Source: Atrina japonica | Taxonomy: Eukaryota; Mollusca; Bivalvia; Pterioida; Pinnidae | DNA: 64,000 nt | Reading direction: 5' to 3' | Assembly (NCBI GenBank): GCA_030159075.1 | Contig: BROG01000293.1 | Location: forward strand, 737,501 to 801,500 | Shown here: positions 40,253 through 52,800 of the stretch, in pieces | Layout of the letters: every line of letters begins with the position of its first letter | Position numbering within the stretch: position 1 is the first letter of the stretch | Position numbers and translations under genes: made by a program | Notes under the pieces: model-generated | What the model saw: only the letters and a program-made list of their open reading frames with translations | What the model was told of the DNA's origin: nothing | Databases searched by the model: none

Positions 40253-40572
40253 ACAATCAAACAGGCTTGTTTGTTTGTTTGTTTATTGTTGTTTAACGTC
40301 CCACTAGAGAATATTTCACTCATATGGAGACGTCACCAAATGCCGGTGAAGGGCTTCAAATTTTGGCCTATGCTCGGCACTTACGGCCATTGAGCAGTAG
40401 GGTTCTTTAACGTGCCAACACCTACTGTGACACGGGACCTCCTCCACCTTTTACTGTCTCATCCGAAAGACAGGAAACCAATCTGTCGCCGGCGGGACTC
40501 GAACTCACGACCTCACGATCCAGAGTCGAGTGCGCTACTGACTGAGCCAGGCCGGCTCACAATCAAACAGGC
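40253..40572 (-). mobile_element. SINE-1 with 14-bp target-site duplication
   Basis: The body 40267-40558, read on the - strand, starts GAGCCGGCCTGGCTCAGTCA (A-box region) with B-box-like GTGAGTTCGAGTCC and ends in AACAATAAACAAACAAACAA. Identical direct repeats ACAATCAAACAGGC flank it at 40253-40266 and 40559-40572. Young-looking compared with the other copies. Confidence 0.93.
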
Positions 40573-41172
40573 GATGGGCACGAATGAGTTAAGAGTCAGC
40601 TAAAACAACCAACCCACTTTGGTACGTGTTGTGATGGATACGAGATAACAACAACCTATAAGTTGAACTTATTCATCTGAGGTTGCCTTGAATATTACGA
40701 AACTCTGTTTGTATTTATTGTCATTACGAGTAAAAATCATTTTTAATCTTCAAACTCAGATTACTAGAAAACAGGGAATCACTCAGAAGCGTAATTAATT
40801 GGAAGATAGTAACTTTATATAAACATTTTCCAAAGCATATTACCATTTAAAACAAAATTAACAACTTTACGGAGCGTAAATCGCCGGTCATGGGCCTTTA
40901 ACGCGAGGAATTGTATTAGAGCTGGTCATATCATATAACTGATAGTTTGTTAAATGTCGCGTACAACATGAATTAAACAAAAGAAAAGAAGGATAATCGA
41001 TAAATAACAAAGACTTAGTCAAACTGCGACATTCGAATTGACAGTTTGGTAACAAAATTAAAAAAGAACGTTATATCTGCCTAAATAATTAAAGTACATG
41101 TAACTGAGTAGAAGAGCTTATTCCCAGATGAATGCCGATTATTTTAAATGCATTTTAATTGATTTACACGAT
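40573..41172. other. Intergenic, nothing recognised
   Basis: A phrase CCGGTCATGGGCCTTTAA near 40883 resembles one at 39264 in the same orientation, otherwise featureless. Confidence 0.35.
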
Positions 41173-41319
41173 GACATGGAGGGGACATGAAAATAATATT
41201 TCTATTAGGTGCAAAAAACCAATCACGCTCCATATGATTGGTTCAGTTACTACGTGCGCACGTATTAGTTTATACGGGCGCACGTTATAGAAATATATTT
41301 TTCATGTCATCTCCATGCC
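41173..41319. mobile_element. 147-bp hairpin MITE
   Basis: Arms of about 33 bases (GACATGGAGGGGACATGAAA at 41173; inverted at 41287-41319) enclose smaller palindromes ACGTGCGCACGT and CCAATCACG..ATTGG. Non-coding. Confidence 0.75.
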
Positions 41320-43049
41320 ACTGTAGATTTACGTTGTGGTTGTTATTTTCCAAGGATACACTTTTGTTACGCAAATATATGTATTACTGTGTATGAATTG
41401 TTCATGAATTAATTGTTCATACATTTTGATGCCATGCATTTTCCATTTGTTTCTATCCACGATGAATTGAAAAAAATAAATGTAAATTGATAAATGATTG
41501 TAGATTAACATTCGATAGATGAATTACTGAATGAAAAATGAATGAATCTTGAAATGATAAAAACAAAATCAATAGCTATAAATTGTCATATTAAGCAGTG
41601 TTTTATGTCACATACAAATTTGAATAATAGTGGAGTTTTGAGTAGAGGAAAGGCCCAGTTACAATGTTCGTGCGGTAAACGAAGAACCGTCATTTGAAAG
41701 TAAAGTTATCATTAATCCAATAAATTGCTTGAAAAGGTTAAATCATCAGTCCCTCACATAACACAGAGTGTCAACAGTTCTTAATTCCAACTGTGTGTTA
41801 TGGATAATAGACCTATATCAAATAAAGTTGGACACATCTGTTATGGCGAGGTACATCTTCCATGCCACAAATCTGTCTAGAAACATTCAAAATACAAGGA
41901 TACAACGTGGCTTTACAACCATGATCGGACAGGTTTATCAGAATGCATTTCACATAATCAAACAATTTTTTTACATTGATCATAAAATGTGCGATAAGTT
42001 TTATTATATTCGTAAAATGTTTATTCAAAATAAATTGTTTACTTATTTCCATGTTTTTCTTAAAATGTAGTTCTTCAAAACTTGTTTTATACAGCAGTGT
42101 AACTTAGGTCACACACGCATTTGATTTACAGTTATTTGGGCGTTTTATTAAAACACTTGGAAGCGAGAGGGTGACTCTGTTTAAAAAAAACAAATTTTCC
42201 GATAAAAAAGCGATACCTTTTTTTGCCTTTTTTTTAAAAAAAAAAACTCATAACCTTTGACTTTGCAGTAAAACTACTTTGTTGATAGGTAACAGTACTG
42301 TTCTTAATAATGACAAATTTTATTCAGAAAAAGCAACAACGTGGAAGCCCCGACAGGCGTATATCCTTTGTGAAAATTATCCAGTATTTTTATTTCATAA
42401 AAGTAAAAAGAAAAAAACGAAAGTTTGGCAAGTTGTGGCTTCACCATTGCTGAATGCAATATCGAGACATGCATGTAATTTTTTAATTACCGATTATCAT
42501 AAAACGTTGAATGAAATTACAAAATGTGAACATTTAAAAACTAGTTTTAATATGTTATTATATTCCAAAGATAACACAAATATGTATAGCTTCCTATATA
42601 TTAAATGTATTTTAGATATGCACCTGCTCTATCTGAATGTAATGTTAAGATATGTAGAAATAATAATGTTTTCACTGGCTTTTTTATCCTTTCATACCTA
42701 AATGTCTAAATAGTATGGTCTTTTCTATTGTTTAGACCAGTCTATTATGATCTGTAGAGTTGAAAGGGTTAACTCGTTTTAGCAACTTACAGAACTCAAA
42801 TGGATTATAATTTTGCTGGGTAAAAAGACTAGTATTAAGACAATTACCTACATCTATTGCTGATATAAAAAATACTTAAAAACTTAGTGAACCAATACTG
42901 TTTGATGAAAACATACATTACAATACAGCTTTCCTGAAAGGGCATTTTACCAGGGTTACAATCTGCAAGAAAAATATTAAGTATTAATTTTTTTTATGGC
43001 ATTTAGTAGGAAAAAAATAATACCAGACAAAAACTGTAGTTATAAGTAA
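41320..43049. other. Intergenic, no gene supported
   Basis: A 140-codon frame at 42279-42701 (+) is AT-driven and has no domain I recognise. 42700-42775 repeats a stretch of 30.64-30.72 kb. Confidence 0.4.
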
Positions 43050-43550
43050 AATTGAAGAATTACCAATTGATAGTCAAAACTCAAGTCCTTTATAACACGA
43101 CGAGTTGGATGTGTAAATGGTCTCAACATGAAGAACAATTGCGAATCCCAAACGGGATAAGACCAGGTGTCCGGAAGGAGTCAACGTCTTCTGCTGGTAT
43201 ACCACACCCGTTGCATGGAAACCTTTCAAGTCAAATTCGATGAAAAGGTCAAGTTAAGTGATAAGGTCAAGTCGATGAATTGTACGATTGGTGAAAGGGA
43301 GTCACTGTCTGTGGCCGTGTTCCAGAATACTATCTAATATTTCTGAGAGGGGGACTTCATAATGTTTAACAAGATCCCCGTATCGACCATAAAACTTCTT
43401 AAACGACGACTCCAAGCGTTCAACAACGTAACCTTGTGAAAGTAGTTTATTGGCTAGTCGTTTTGCTCTCAGAATAAAACATTCATAACAAGAGCATGCC
43501 CTGCCATAACGTATAAGTTGTGAAATGAAAATACCATAGGCAGGGAATAT
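43050..43550 (-). mobile_element. PLE-2 retroelement, 3' part
   Basis: Reverse-oriented counterpart of 15.06-15.64 kb. It runs from the region of ATGGTATTTTCATTTCACAACTTATACG (- strand, 43.54 kb) through TTTAAGAAGTTTTATGGTCG to the tail with CCGGACACCTGGTCTTATCC near 43.15 kb. Less shortened than the 15-kb copy around 43.40 kb. Confidence 0.75.
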
Positions 43551-44049
43551 GAAAGGCCGTTCTTTGATAATGTCCTATATTACAAGAAGATTAGACACTA
43601 TAAAAAAAATGAAAATTGTACTCATATGGAGTATCTGCACATTCAATTCGACTTTTAGTTCATGACAACGTTCGATGGTATATACCTTGCTTCTGTTCCA
43701 TTTAGATTGTAGATCTCTAAAGCAGATAGATTACATTTTCTTTCACGATCTGTTAACGCATTTTCCCACGTTAGGGTTTCATACATGCTTGTTTTTGTTA
43801 AACGGGTTTAGCATGCGCATAAAATGTCCGAGTGTGTTGAAAACGTAGGTCATTTGAAAACGAGGCCAGTTCAATCGAATTGTTGTCTTCCAGAACAAAA
43901 ATTCAAGGAAAACTTTTTCTACATTTTAGATCCCGAAATGCAGAGAAATATTGATATTTATGCAAAAATACTTTCATACTATCATTATATTCTACAGATT
44001 TACCGCATTTAAAACTAAAGTAAAAAAATTGATACACTGACATATACAG
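43551..44049. other. Intergenic, nothing recognised
   Basis: A 62-codon frame at 43824-44012 has no recognisable domain. Confidence 0.4.
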
Positions 44050-44734
44050 TCACTTTAAACATTATTGTACATACTGAATCAATGTAATTTTGAGAAGACA
44101 TGCTCCTCCATGTTTTATAATTCCATCCAGAACAAAGCCCTAAAACACTGTTACACGTTAATATACTGTATATGGGACAGTTTTTATTAAATGGGTAGAA
44201 TTCAAATCAACACAATATTGTCCTTGAAATTTGCTTTGTTCCATTTTTTATCATTCAACAACTTTTCAGTTTTTGCAATCCAATTGCAATGTACCCAGCG
44301 TAGACCACTTGCCTTCCGCATGCAAATTGGCAATTTTTCTTACAATATCAGCTTTGAAAAAGTGGCAGCGACTGTTCCTTCTCTGGACACGGGTCTTTCA
44401 TATGTGGCTTACAATTTGGGTCCCGAGGCACGTATTAAATGAACCGGCAGTCCTTATCACAGATATCCACTGTCCACTTTACATAAATTTTATGACATCT
44501 TCATATTACAAGAAAACCTACAAATCCCCGTTAATCGAACTCGCGCTAACTGGAGAAGAGACGTTATGGTTTATTTAAAGCGCGATAGCGTTGTTAAAAT
44601 ATTGATACTTTATGACTGATTGATACTTATTAAAAGCTGTTTATCACAAATAAATGTACTCTTTTAAGATCGACCTACTTCAGCATTTACATATGTCTTA
44701 AATAAATAGAGTGTAACCGAAGACGTCTATAATA

Positions 44735-44993
44735 TAAAAACCTCAGATACCAAAGCATAAATCAATAGAATGTCCAGGACATAGATACAAATCCGGTAAA
44801 AATGGACAAACACGGACCTCTGGAAACCAAGAGGTGGGATCAGGTGCCATGGATGAGTAAGCATCCCCTGTCGACCGGTCACACCCGCCGTGAGTCCACA
44901 ATCAAGTCCAATGAAACACGTGAGGAGTGTATCCTCGTCACAATTGGTACAGACGTCTCAACAACCGCCAACGAAAAGGCAACTCAACATTCC
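44735..44993 (-). mobile_element. PLE-1, 3' fragment next to a PAN exon
   Basis: Family tail and the last few codons of the RT extension (to CAACTCAACATT on the + strand). The break joins directly to CCAATACATATATAACTG, upstream of the PAN exon copy, removing sequence that precedes the other two PAN exons. Confidence 0.8.
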
Positions 44994-45018
44994 AATACAT
45001 ATATAACTGTTATCTGAC

Positions 45019-45360
45019 ATGTATTGTATGATATTATTCTTGCTTTTTGCATTCAGTTTTGAAACATATTTTGCAAAAGATGCAGATATCGAAACATGCC
45101 AGTCCGGGGTAGAACGTAATTTCGGAGAATGGATAAACGACAGGAGAATGAAAGGACATACTTTCTTATCATATGGACCCAGTGCCAAACTACTGTGTTT
45201 AACAAGATGTCTGAAATATTCTGAATGTAGATCTGTCAACTACAACAGTCAGACCTTGATACGTGAACTAAATGATGCACACTACATTTCAACAGACATG
45301 GAATATTTCAAATATAGATTCCTTATAAGGAGAGTGTTAAATTGGTACCTTGACTTTTGA
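45019..45360 (+). pseudogene. PAN/apple-domain exon, extra broken copy
   Basis: The open frame starts MYCMILFLLFAFSFETYFA, a signal-peptide-like beginning, and matches the exon at 47285 nearly base for base up to the codons for STDME (about 45302). There the match stops and unrelated sequence follows until a stop at 45358-45360. The domain loses its last part, and one conserved cysteine is replaced (LIRELND instead of LICELND, a TGT to CGT change). Probably non-functional; it could make only a truncated product. Confidence 0.7.
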
Positions 45361-45389
45361 CCTAGTGGCCTTGACCCCCACCCCCCCTC

Positions 45390-46720
45390 TCTCTCTCTCT
45401 CCATTGCCCAATATCCGTTGTCCATCGTCGTCGTCAGTTTAAACTTATTCTCAAGAACCACTGGACAGATTTAAACGATATTTGGCGGTAAGTATATTCC
45501 TAGCTTCCTAGCATAGGGTATCATGTTTTTGCAAACGAAAAGGGGCTGGTATCTTTACGGGCTCCATAAGGGACACAATTATCAACAGCTTCAAAGTGTG
45601 CTGATAAAATAAAAGTGTAAGTAGTGGTCGCTTCGTAGGTACGGTTTTAACAAATGGCCAATTAACAAAACAGTTATGATATATTTAGGTCACCTGAGCC
45701 AAAGGCCCAACTTTACCACTTGATATAGTATTTTGTCCGTGCATCGTGTTATTAATTTTTACACATTTTCGACTTCTTCATAAGAATCAGTTAGCCAAGT
45801 TCAACCAAACTTGTCAGGAGGTTTTCCCGTGTGAAATCGTATTTATTTTGCAATTGAAAAGGGGCTAAGACCATGTAGGGACCAGAAAATAGTCAATGAA
45901 GACAGCAAATTGCTACATCATTAAAAATCTTCTGATAAACCAGTGATCAGATGACTTTCAAATTTTGTGTGCATTATTAATATCAATATCTACAAATCAT
46001 GGGAATGAATCAATAAAAAGACAATAGTGGGCGCTTCAATAACATCGGATTTAGTTTTAAATAAATAATAAACTCAAAACTGCTTTTTCTATACAAATAT
46101 ATATATAAAGAAGTTGTCATGATTTATTTAAGTATCATGGTGACAAAGCTTTAAGGTCACATGATCCAATGTCAAACCTTAGACACCTTAGTATATATAA
46201 GATATAGTCTTTCTTCAACTATTTGAAAGTTTTTAACTTGTGAAGAATCAATGGTTCAATTTTAACAAAATTTTGCAGAAACTATTTCAATGGTATGTCA
46301 TATAATGTTTGCAAATGAGAAGGGACAGGTATTCATCAATTGGGGTTCCAAAATAGCCAAACTCTAACATGAAAAATACCAGTTATTATGTTTCGCCGAT
46401 CTCCGATTACTCCATAACAGTGGATAGAGGGTGCCTAATTATTCGATTTGAAACAAACTTTGAATATCATTTCACTCAGATGACCGTCAAGGCACTTTGG
46501 GCCTCTTGATGTATTTAGATATAACGAGAAATTTCATCGAGTTAACAAAGATTCATTTTGGTAAACTTTGAAGGCCATGGAGTCATGGTGAAGGTCACGG
46601 ACACCCAATTCAACCGAAAATGTCAGTGTTTTGTCAAAGTATATTTTTATTATTTACTTCTCCCTAGAACCAATACGTCTATTTGACCAAGCTCATCCTC
46701 TAGATCCTTTGTTTTGACCC
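45390..46720 (+). repeat. Dispersed repeat R1 (nested copies)
   Basis: CATCGTCGTCGTC near 45425, AAAAGGGGCTGG near 45540 and AAAAGGGGCTAAGACCA near 45857 indicate two partly nested units. The right part matches 15.66-16.2 kb (CATGGTGACAAAGCTTTAAG, AAGGTCACGGACACCCAATT). Confidence 0.6.
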
Positions 46721-47284
46721 CTTGTTTTGCAAAACTGTAATTTTGGTGTTATGTATATAATGTTTATAGTTGTAAAACAACTTTGTATTGTCATTATGAT
46801 TATTTCCATTGTGAAACTTGTTGTAAATCACAGTATTTATGTGATATTAAACGTTTACATCACAAAGACTTTCGATGTTTACAAATATGGCTGCGATACT
46901 AATAGTTGGAACCAGTGTAGGAATGGAATACACACTATCAATTACTTGTAGACAACAACATTAATAAATCACATTTACTTAGATAACGTAATTTAACCAA
47001 AAAGTTTTTTTAAATCGTGTAATTACATAAGATATAAATCGATTTCTATCTGGAAATGCTTGCCTAACATGACCTGGAATCAGTTGATATTACAGTTCAA
47101 CTGCCAATGCGTTGAATAGCAGTGATAGAAATGATGCATCTTGACGAGCTAGACTTTATTTGTTTTAGTATTTTTCTTTATGCTAATGTATTGATTTTGA
47201 AATTGAGCAATCAGATTCAATGATAGTATTAAAAGCTCTTCATTCCAATACCGGTTCACATTAAATATATAACTGTTATCAGAC
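46721..47284. other. Upstream of the intact PAN exon
   Basis: Matches 16.14-16.76 kb of copy 1 apart from the TA microsatellite present only there. A promoter would be expected here if the PAN exon is the first exon; no clear TATA element can be singled out in this AT-rich stretch. Confidence 0.35.
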
Positions 47285-47683
47285 ATGTATTGTATGATAT
47301 TATTCTTGATTTTTGCATTCAGTTTTGAAACATATTTCGCAAAAGATGCAGATATCAAAACATGCCAGTCCGGGGTAGAACGTAATTTCGGAGAATGGAT
47401 AAACGACAGGAGAATGAAAGGACATACTTTCTTATCATATGGACCCAGTGCCAAACTATTGTGTTTAACAAGATGTTTGAAATATTCTGAATGTAGATCC
47501 GTCAACTACAACAATCAGACCTTGATATGTGAACTAAATGATGCACACTACATTTCTACAGACATGGAAGCTTCATCATTCTACAGCTTTAATGAGCATC
47601 CTATAGGGGTAAAGTATTGTGCATCTTATTTGTTTTTTATACAGTACACCCCAAACATTTTAAAATGTTTGTATGTATTTTGA
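47285..47683 (+). CDS. PAN/apple-domain exon with signal peptide (intact)
   Basis: The frame from ATG 47285 starts MYCMILFLIFAFSFETYFA, a short hydrophobic signal-peptide-like segment, then a PAN/apple-type module: cysteines in ETCQSG, LLCLTRCLKYSECRSVNYN, LICELND and GVKYC, the usual spacing for this disulfide-bonded extracellular fold that binds proteins or sugars. A donor-like GGG/GTAAAGT lies at about 47610 (phase 0). Otherwise the frame runs to a stop at 47681-47683. Its place in the same duplicated unit, upstream of the cysteine-repeat exons, suggests one gene. But the phase-0 donor does not fit the phase-1 acceptor at 55600, so at least one unseen exon or another donor would be required. 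Start codon chosen because it directly precedes the hydrophobic segment. Confidence 0.65.
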   Translation: MYCMILFLIFAFSFETYFAKDADIKTCQSGVERNFGEWINDRRMKGHTFLSYGPSAKLLCLTRCLKYSECRSVNYNNQTLICELNDAHYISTDMEASSFYSFNEHPIGVKYCASYLFFIQYTPNILKCLYVF

Positions 47684-47917
47684 AATGAAAATGAGAATTA
47701 GAACATGCATGCCCTATAGTGTAAAATGTGCTGATCTACATGGAACTGATTTGTCTCCAAAAAGTCCTCAGGACAATTTGGGGGAAAATTCTTATTATTC
47801 TTTTTTTCAGAAACTTGAACATATGTTAAATTAAAATATATGATAATGAGAATGAGCGCAGATGAGATCAACATTTTTTCCAGAGGGAAAAATCTACAAA
47901 ATTAGAAATATTTTGTC

Positions 47918-48325
47918 AGACGGACTTGTTTTCTCACATTTCAATGGTTATGTTGTAAGGGCCTTGACGGACTTCCTTGTTTTCTCACATTTAAATGGTT
48001 ATGTTGTAAGGGCCTTGACGGACTTCCTTGTTTTCTCACATTTCAATGGTTATGTTGTAAGGGCCTTGACGGACTTCCTTGTTTTCTCACATTTCAATGG
48101 TTATGTTGTAAGGGCCTTGACGGACTTCCTTGTTTTCTCACATTTCAATGGTTATGTTGTAAGGGCCTTGACGGACTTCCTTGTTTTCTCACATTTCAAT
48201 GGTTATGTTGTAAGGGCCTTGACGGACTTCCTTGTTTTCTCAAATTTCAATGGTTATGTTGTAAGGGCCTTGACGGACTTCCTTGTTTTCTCAAATTTCA
48301 ATGGTTATGTTGTTAGGCCCTTTTC
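47918..48325 (+). repeat. 51-bp minisatellite, 8 units
   Basis: Eight near-identical 51-base units; copy 1 has three. The frame 47862-48350 (162 codons) stays open because the unit is 17 codons. Unit differences are few (SHL in unit 2, SNF in units 7 and 8), pointing to recent expansion or homogenisation. Confidence 0.9.
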
Positions 48326-48404
48326 TCAGCCGCTGTTATATGTAGATTGAATTGAAGATGAATAGTGTTTTTACGCCACACTCAATAATTTTCCGGGTAT
48401 ATAG

Positions 48405-48525
48405 TAGCGATCAATTCATAATGGTGGGTGAGAGAACCCGGTTCAATGTACCCGAGAAGAGATCCCCGGTCTTAAACGCTACAGGTGACACAGATGTTAT
48501 CTGACTGTTGAGAGCAATAATTCTA
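48405..48525 (-). mobile_element. SINE-2 fragment
   Basis: Counterpart of 19665-19790, with CGGGTACATTGAACCGGGTT on the - strand. Confidence 0.5.
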
Positions 48526-49499
48526 TGTATCAATGCTATCATACAATGGCCAAATCAAATATAAACTAATCCAGCAAGGATAAACTGATAAGGTCATTGA
48601 ATATTTTAATTTGTGTAAACATTTCAAGAATATATATATTGTGGTTGAAATAATTTCTCAACTTGCGATATATAGCATACATGTAAATAATCAAGAAAGC
48701 GGACACTTACATACAAAAACGTCATTCGTTAATGACAAATATTACTGAATCTGACCAAATTAAACCATATGTTATCAGCTCTTAATTATCGAATTAACAA
48801 ACAATTGTAATATTTCATTTAACAAAATGCGAATGTTGTTCGGACATTTGTCACTTTGTAAAAGCCTGCAATTTGTAAATAGAACACAAGGACATTGTAT
48901 TTATTCAGTTTGACGACGCATGAAGCAGGTTTGTCTCTAAAGCTTGTGTCGGTTTACTATTTTGTAATGTGTGGACATGTTTTATGTATGCAACAAACTT
49001 CTCGTATTATACATAGAAATTTAAGGTTTTCGGAATTGAGTACCATAAACTATTTTAGACAATTTATATTTTGATTAAGAAAAAGAGAATCAATATCAAA
49101 GTATTTAATCAAAAAGTAAAAATGAAGAGGTACCAACGGATAATCGAAACTCTGAGTCCATTAGAATAACGACAAGTGAAATACATTATATAGACTAAGC
49201 ATTCTTTTGGGCGAGATGGAACGATTCGGAATCTCGCCGAATCGCAAATTGTATAATTGAACTATTTTATCATTATTGAACAAACATAACACTTAGAACG
49301 AAACTTTAATTGTCCAGTAATTCATGGTCAACAATAACGCCCCGCCCTCAGAGGATTTGTCCCCTACTAATGCTGTCATCTTTTTATTTTTCGATGAATT
49401 TAAGGGAATAGGAAAACCAATACCGTTGACCCCAAAACAAAATCTGCATTATAAAATCCCTTCACATTTCATAATTTAATCATCTTTTCATAACATTAC

Positions 49500-49806
49500 G
49501 TAATCCTACTTAAGTTTTATTTAAAGAATTACAGACGTTACTCTTTGAATTATTGTGGAATTATGAAATTGATAATGTAAATAGAAAACTAATAGCACTT
49601 AATTATTCAAATGGGGGTTTAAACATGATAAATCTACAATCATATATAGAAGCACTTAAGCTTACGTGGATAAGGCGAATTATGAATACGGAAGGTATCT
49701 GGAGAAAATCTGATTCTACAATTTATCAATATAAAGTTTATATTACAATGTGGTTTGACACAGCTAAAATGATTTTTGGAAAGACACTCTTATTGCATGG
49801 AGAAAA
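49500..49806 (+). mobile_element. LINE fragment, left part (split)
   Basis: Encodes WNYEIDNVNRK and GGLNMINLQSYIEALKLTW as in copy 1. Similarity stops after the codons for LLHGEN at about 49806. The right part reappears at 53629. Confidence 0.7.
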
Positions 49807-52800
49807 CTGAATCGATTTGCAATATGAAAATGCGTATAACGTTATAAACGTAACGCTATCGTCAAGTCATGATAAAGCGACAGAGAACTCAGTAGTTTAA
49901 ACGCCACATAAGCGTCACTGAATGTCGTAATATGTTTCTTTTATGTTTTTAATCTCGATAAATTGTATCAGAACAATTTACTCTATTTCATTTATTCTAA
50001 ATATCACAATAAAATGGGGATCCAGATGGCTTACAGGGGTTGAGCCCCCTTTGAATTTGGTGATATTTTATATAAAAATAGGGGAGACTTGCAGATTCTT
50101 TTAACATGGAATCAAATCAATTACGTGTAGATGCCAAAGAATTATTTTTGTGTGTCTGGGGACTAGACAATGGCCTCTCCGAGCTTTTGAAATTATAAAT
50201 ATTTCCGTAACTACTGTTGTATGTATTACATGTGCTATGTTAGATGAAAGTTAATTTATTTTGAGGAAATAGTCAGTCTGTTAATATAACCATGGTTTCC
50301 GGAACCCTCTGGAATACAGTCTCTGTCCGTTATTGAATTTCTCTTCATTTTTTTTTTCAATCAATCAATTTTGAAAGGATAAATATGTCCTATTCTTCGC
50401 CGTTAAGCTACAAAATGAACCACAAAGACTTGTCAAATTAAAATAAAAACCAGGGTAACATACCCCGAGCACCCGCATTTATCTTGTAAAATTCAAAATA
50501 TTCCGGGCAAGCATAATCGTAAACCCCCTAGCATTCAGTTTATAAGGTTATTTTTTCCTTCATTTTAGGAGTTTTAAAATCACTCTAAAGTTGTAATGCT
50601 TCTGAATGATAAAAAAGTTATAATTAGAATCGGGAATCTCCTCTCGGAACTTCTAAGATTAAAAGATTTCCAGCGACCTCCTTGCAATTGTCTTTTTTAC
50701 AACTCATACTTGGTGAAACATCCTTCTTTCCTAGGGATAATCAATGTGGTGTCTGACCAGGTCTTTGAACCTGGAAGCTGGATATTTCCTCGTCCGGTTA
50801 ATAATTTCAGAATGATTCCGTAAAAATTGCGAGTCGCCTAACCTACTTACTGATTCTAACCTCACAATTTATTCAACAATGTGAAATAATACATGTACTG
50901 TTTTATAATTTTAAGTAGTGTCATTTACTAAATTTTAATTTGTAATACATAAAAAAGAGTACAGGACAATACAATTTTGACCTACACTCATTTATTTATT
51001 TATTATAAATTAAAAATTGGGAAATGACAATTGTCCTGCACTCATTTATTTACTTATCATAAATTAAGAATTGGGAAATGCTACCTCTCAAACAATCTCC
51101 CCCACCCCCGATTTGACAAATATCTATATCCGCCAGCTATTGGCTAAGAAGTCTATATAACAGTCCAGTCCTTTGGCGCGGGACAAGAGTATTATCTAAT
51201 CCTCTTGTGAAAAGTATTCTGTTCTCCCACGATCACTCTCCTGAAAGTCTTTTTCAGAATTTTGTTTGTCATCTTCATAATCTCTGTCACTCAGAATTCG
51301 GCAACGTGGTACATGTTTTTATAAGTGAAGGCGGATATCATTTCTTTAATTTATTTTTTTTTCTCTGCGAATTTATGTACGCGCATGATATAGCATATTG
51401 TAAATTTTGAATTTACCGACAGGACGTAAAAAATTACAACATGACAACTTGTTATGTTGTAAATTTTGTATTTACACCTAACCGGCAAATAAAAAAAATA
51501 CAACATGACGGATATTTAGCAACTCGCATGACTGTATTCAGCGGCGGATCTAGATTATTTTCAAAGTGCTGTTAACATATATTCATAATATATAAACTGT
51601 TACACAATACATAAATGACAGAGGTGGACCGAGGATTTCAAGTTAGAGAGGGTGCGAATTTTAGACTATCTTCGCCGAGCCTTATGGGAGACGAAATTTC
51701 TAATACTTTGTGATTAATTTTTGGACTTTAAATGTTTCACTCATTTTTGCTAACTTGAGGATGTGCAATCCCGCCAGATTATATTTCATCTACTCACTGT
51801 ACATAATCCTAAGTGTTGGTTTATTATGAGGTAATATTTTGAAAGCTTAAAGATGTATACATATCAGGTTTTCTGCTCGCAGGCATGGAATTATGCCTGT
51901 TCATCGGCTAATACACCGCATTGATTATCCATTTCAAAAGAGTTTTGATTCAGAAAACAATATCCATATAAAATAAATCTCAGGGGGTCCGGTATGCTCA
52001 GAGTAAACGTTTAAAATTTTACAAGACACGATTCCTATGTGTTTTAAAACAATATTATAAATGGGCGAGGAAGTTTTTTTTCTGTTTTTTTTACACTGTA
52101 TGTCGATTTCTTTCTAGTTTTCATCGAAATCATTTCATTTTGTTTAACCTGAGAAAATTGATGATACCGTAATGGAATAACCCCATTATTCCGACAAAAG
52201 AATGTCCGACAGAACTTTCACCGAAATTGTTTTTAACGGCATAATTTAAGTAAACGCCCAATGACATATAATCCGCAAAAATTAATTCCGAACATTTTAT
52301 AATCCATGGAATACGGATCGATATACGCGTATCTTACTCTATGAGTTCTCATGCTGATCAAACTGTTTGGTATCGGGTAATTTCGGCACCGAGTATTTTT
52401 GGCACTTAAAAAATACACGTTAGATCTTGATTGAAATTAAAATTCATCCTGAGATATTAATTATTTATATCAATATTGTCTACTAATATACAATTTCAAG
52501 TGCCGAAAATACCCGAATGACGAAAAATTAAGTACCAAAGTAACGTGTACAAATGCTGAATTTACTTATACAAGTGCTGAAATTATTCGGTGTCGATATT
52601 ACTTAATTCCGCAATAAATAGAATTTCTCCTTTTGTTGGAATACTGTTCCAAATCGGGTTATATTAATCACCACCAGGACTGGAATCAGCCGTGAAAATG
52701 TAAAAGCTATCGTTTGCGAATGAAGCAAAAAGTCGAATTGACCTTTGGGGGGAATTTGGAGGGTGTGCTTTGTCTTCATTTAACGGTGGAACAAAATTTC

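Noticed and set aside
42279..42701. 140-codon frame on the + strand
   Set aside because: AT-driven composition, no domain, no regulatory context.
44191..44442. Possible additional exon of the duplicated gene
   Set aside because: The same frame is interrupted in copy 1 at 13.44-13.61 kb, and no cysteine or domain pattern is recognised.
44802..45017. Frame with DKHGPLETKRWDQVPW (also at 6241 and 33100)
   Set aside because: It is the antisense of the non-coding PLE-1 tail and recurs only because the tail recurs.
44958..45239. 93-codon and 118-codon - strand frames at the PAN exons (also 47149-47505)
   Set aside because: Antisense shadows of the PAN exon; the sense strand carries the signal peptide and cysteine pattern.
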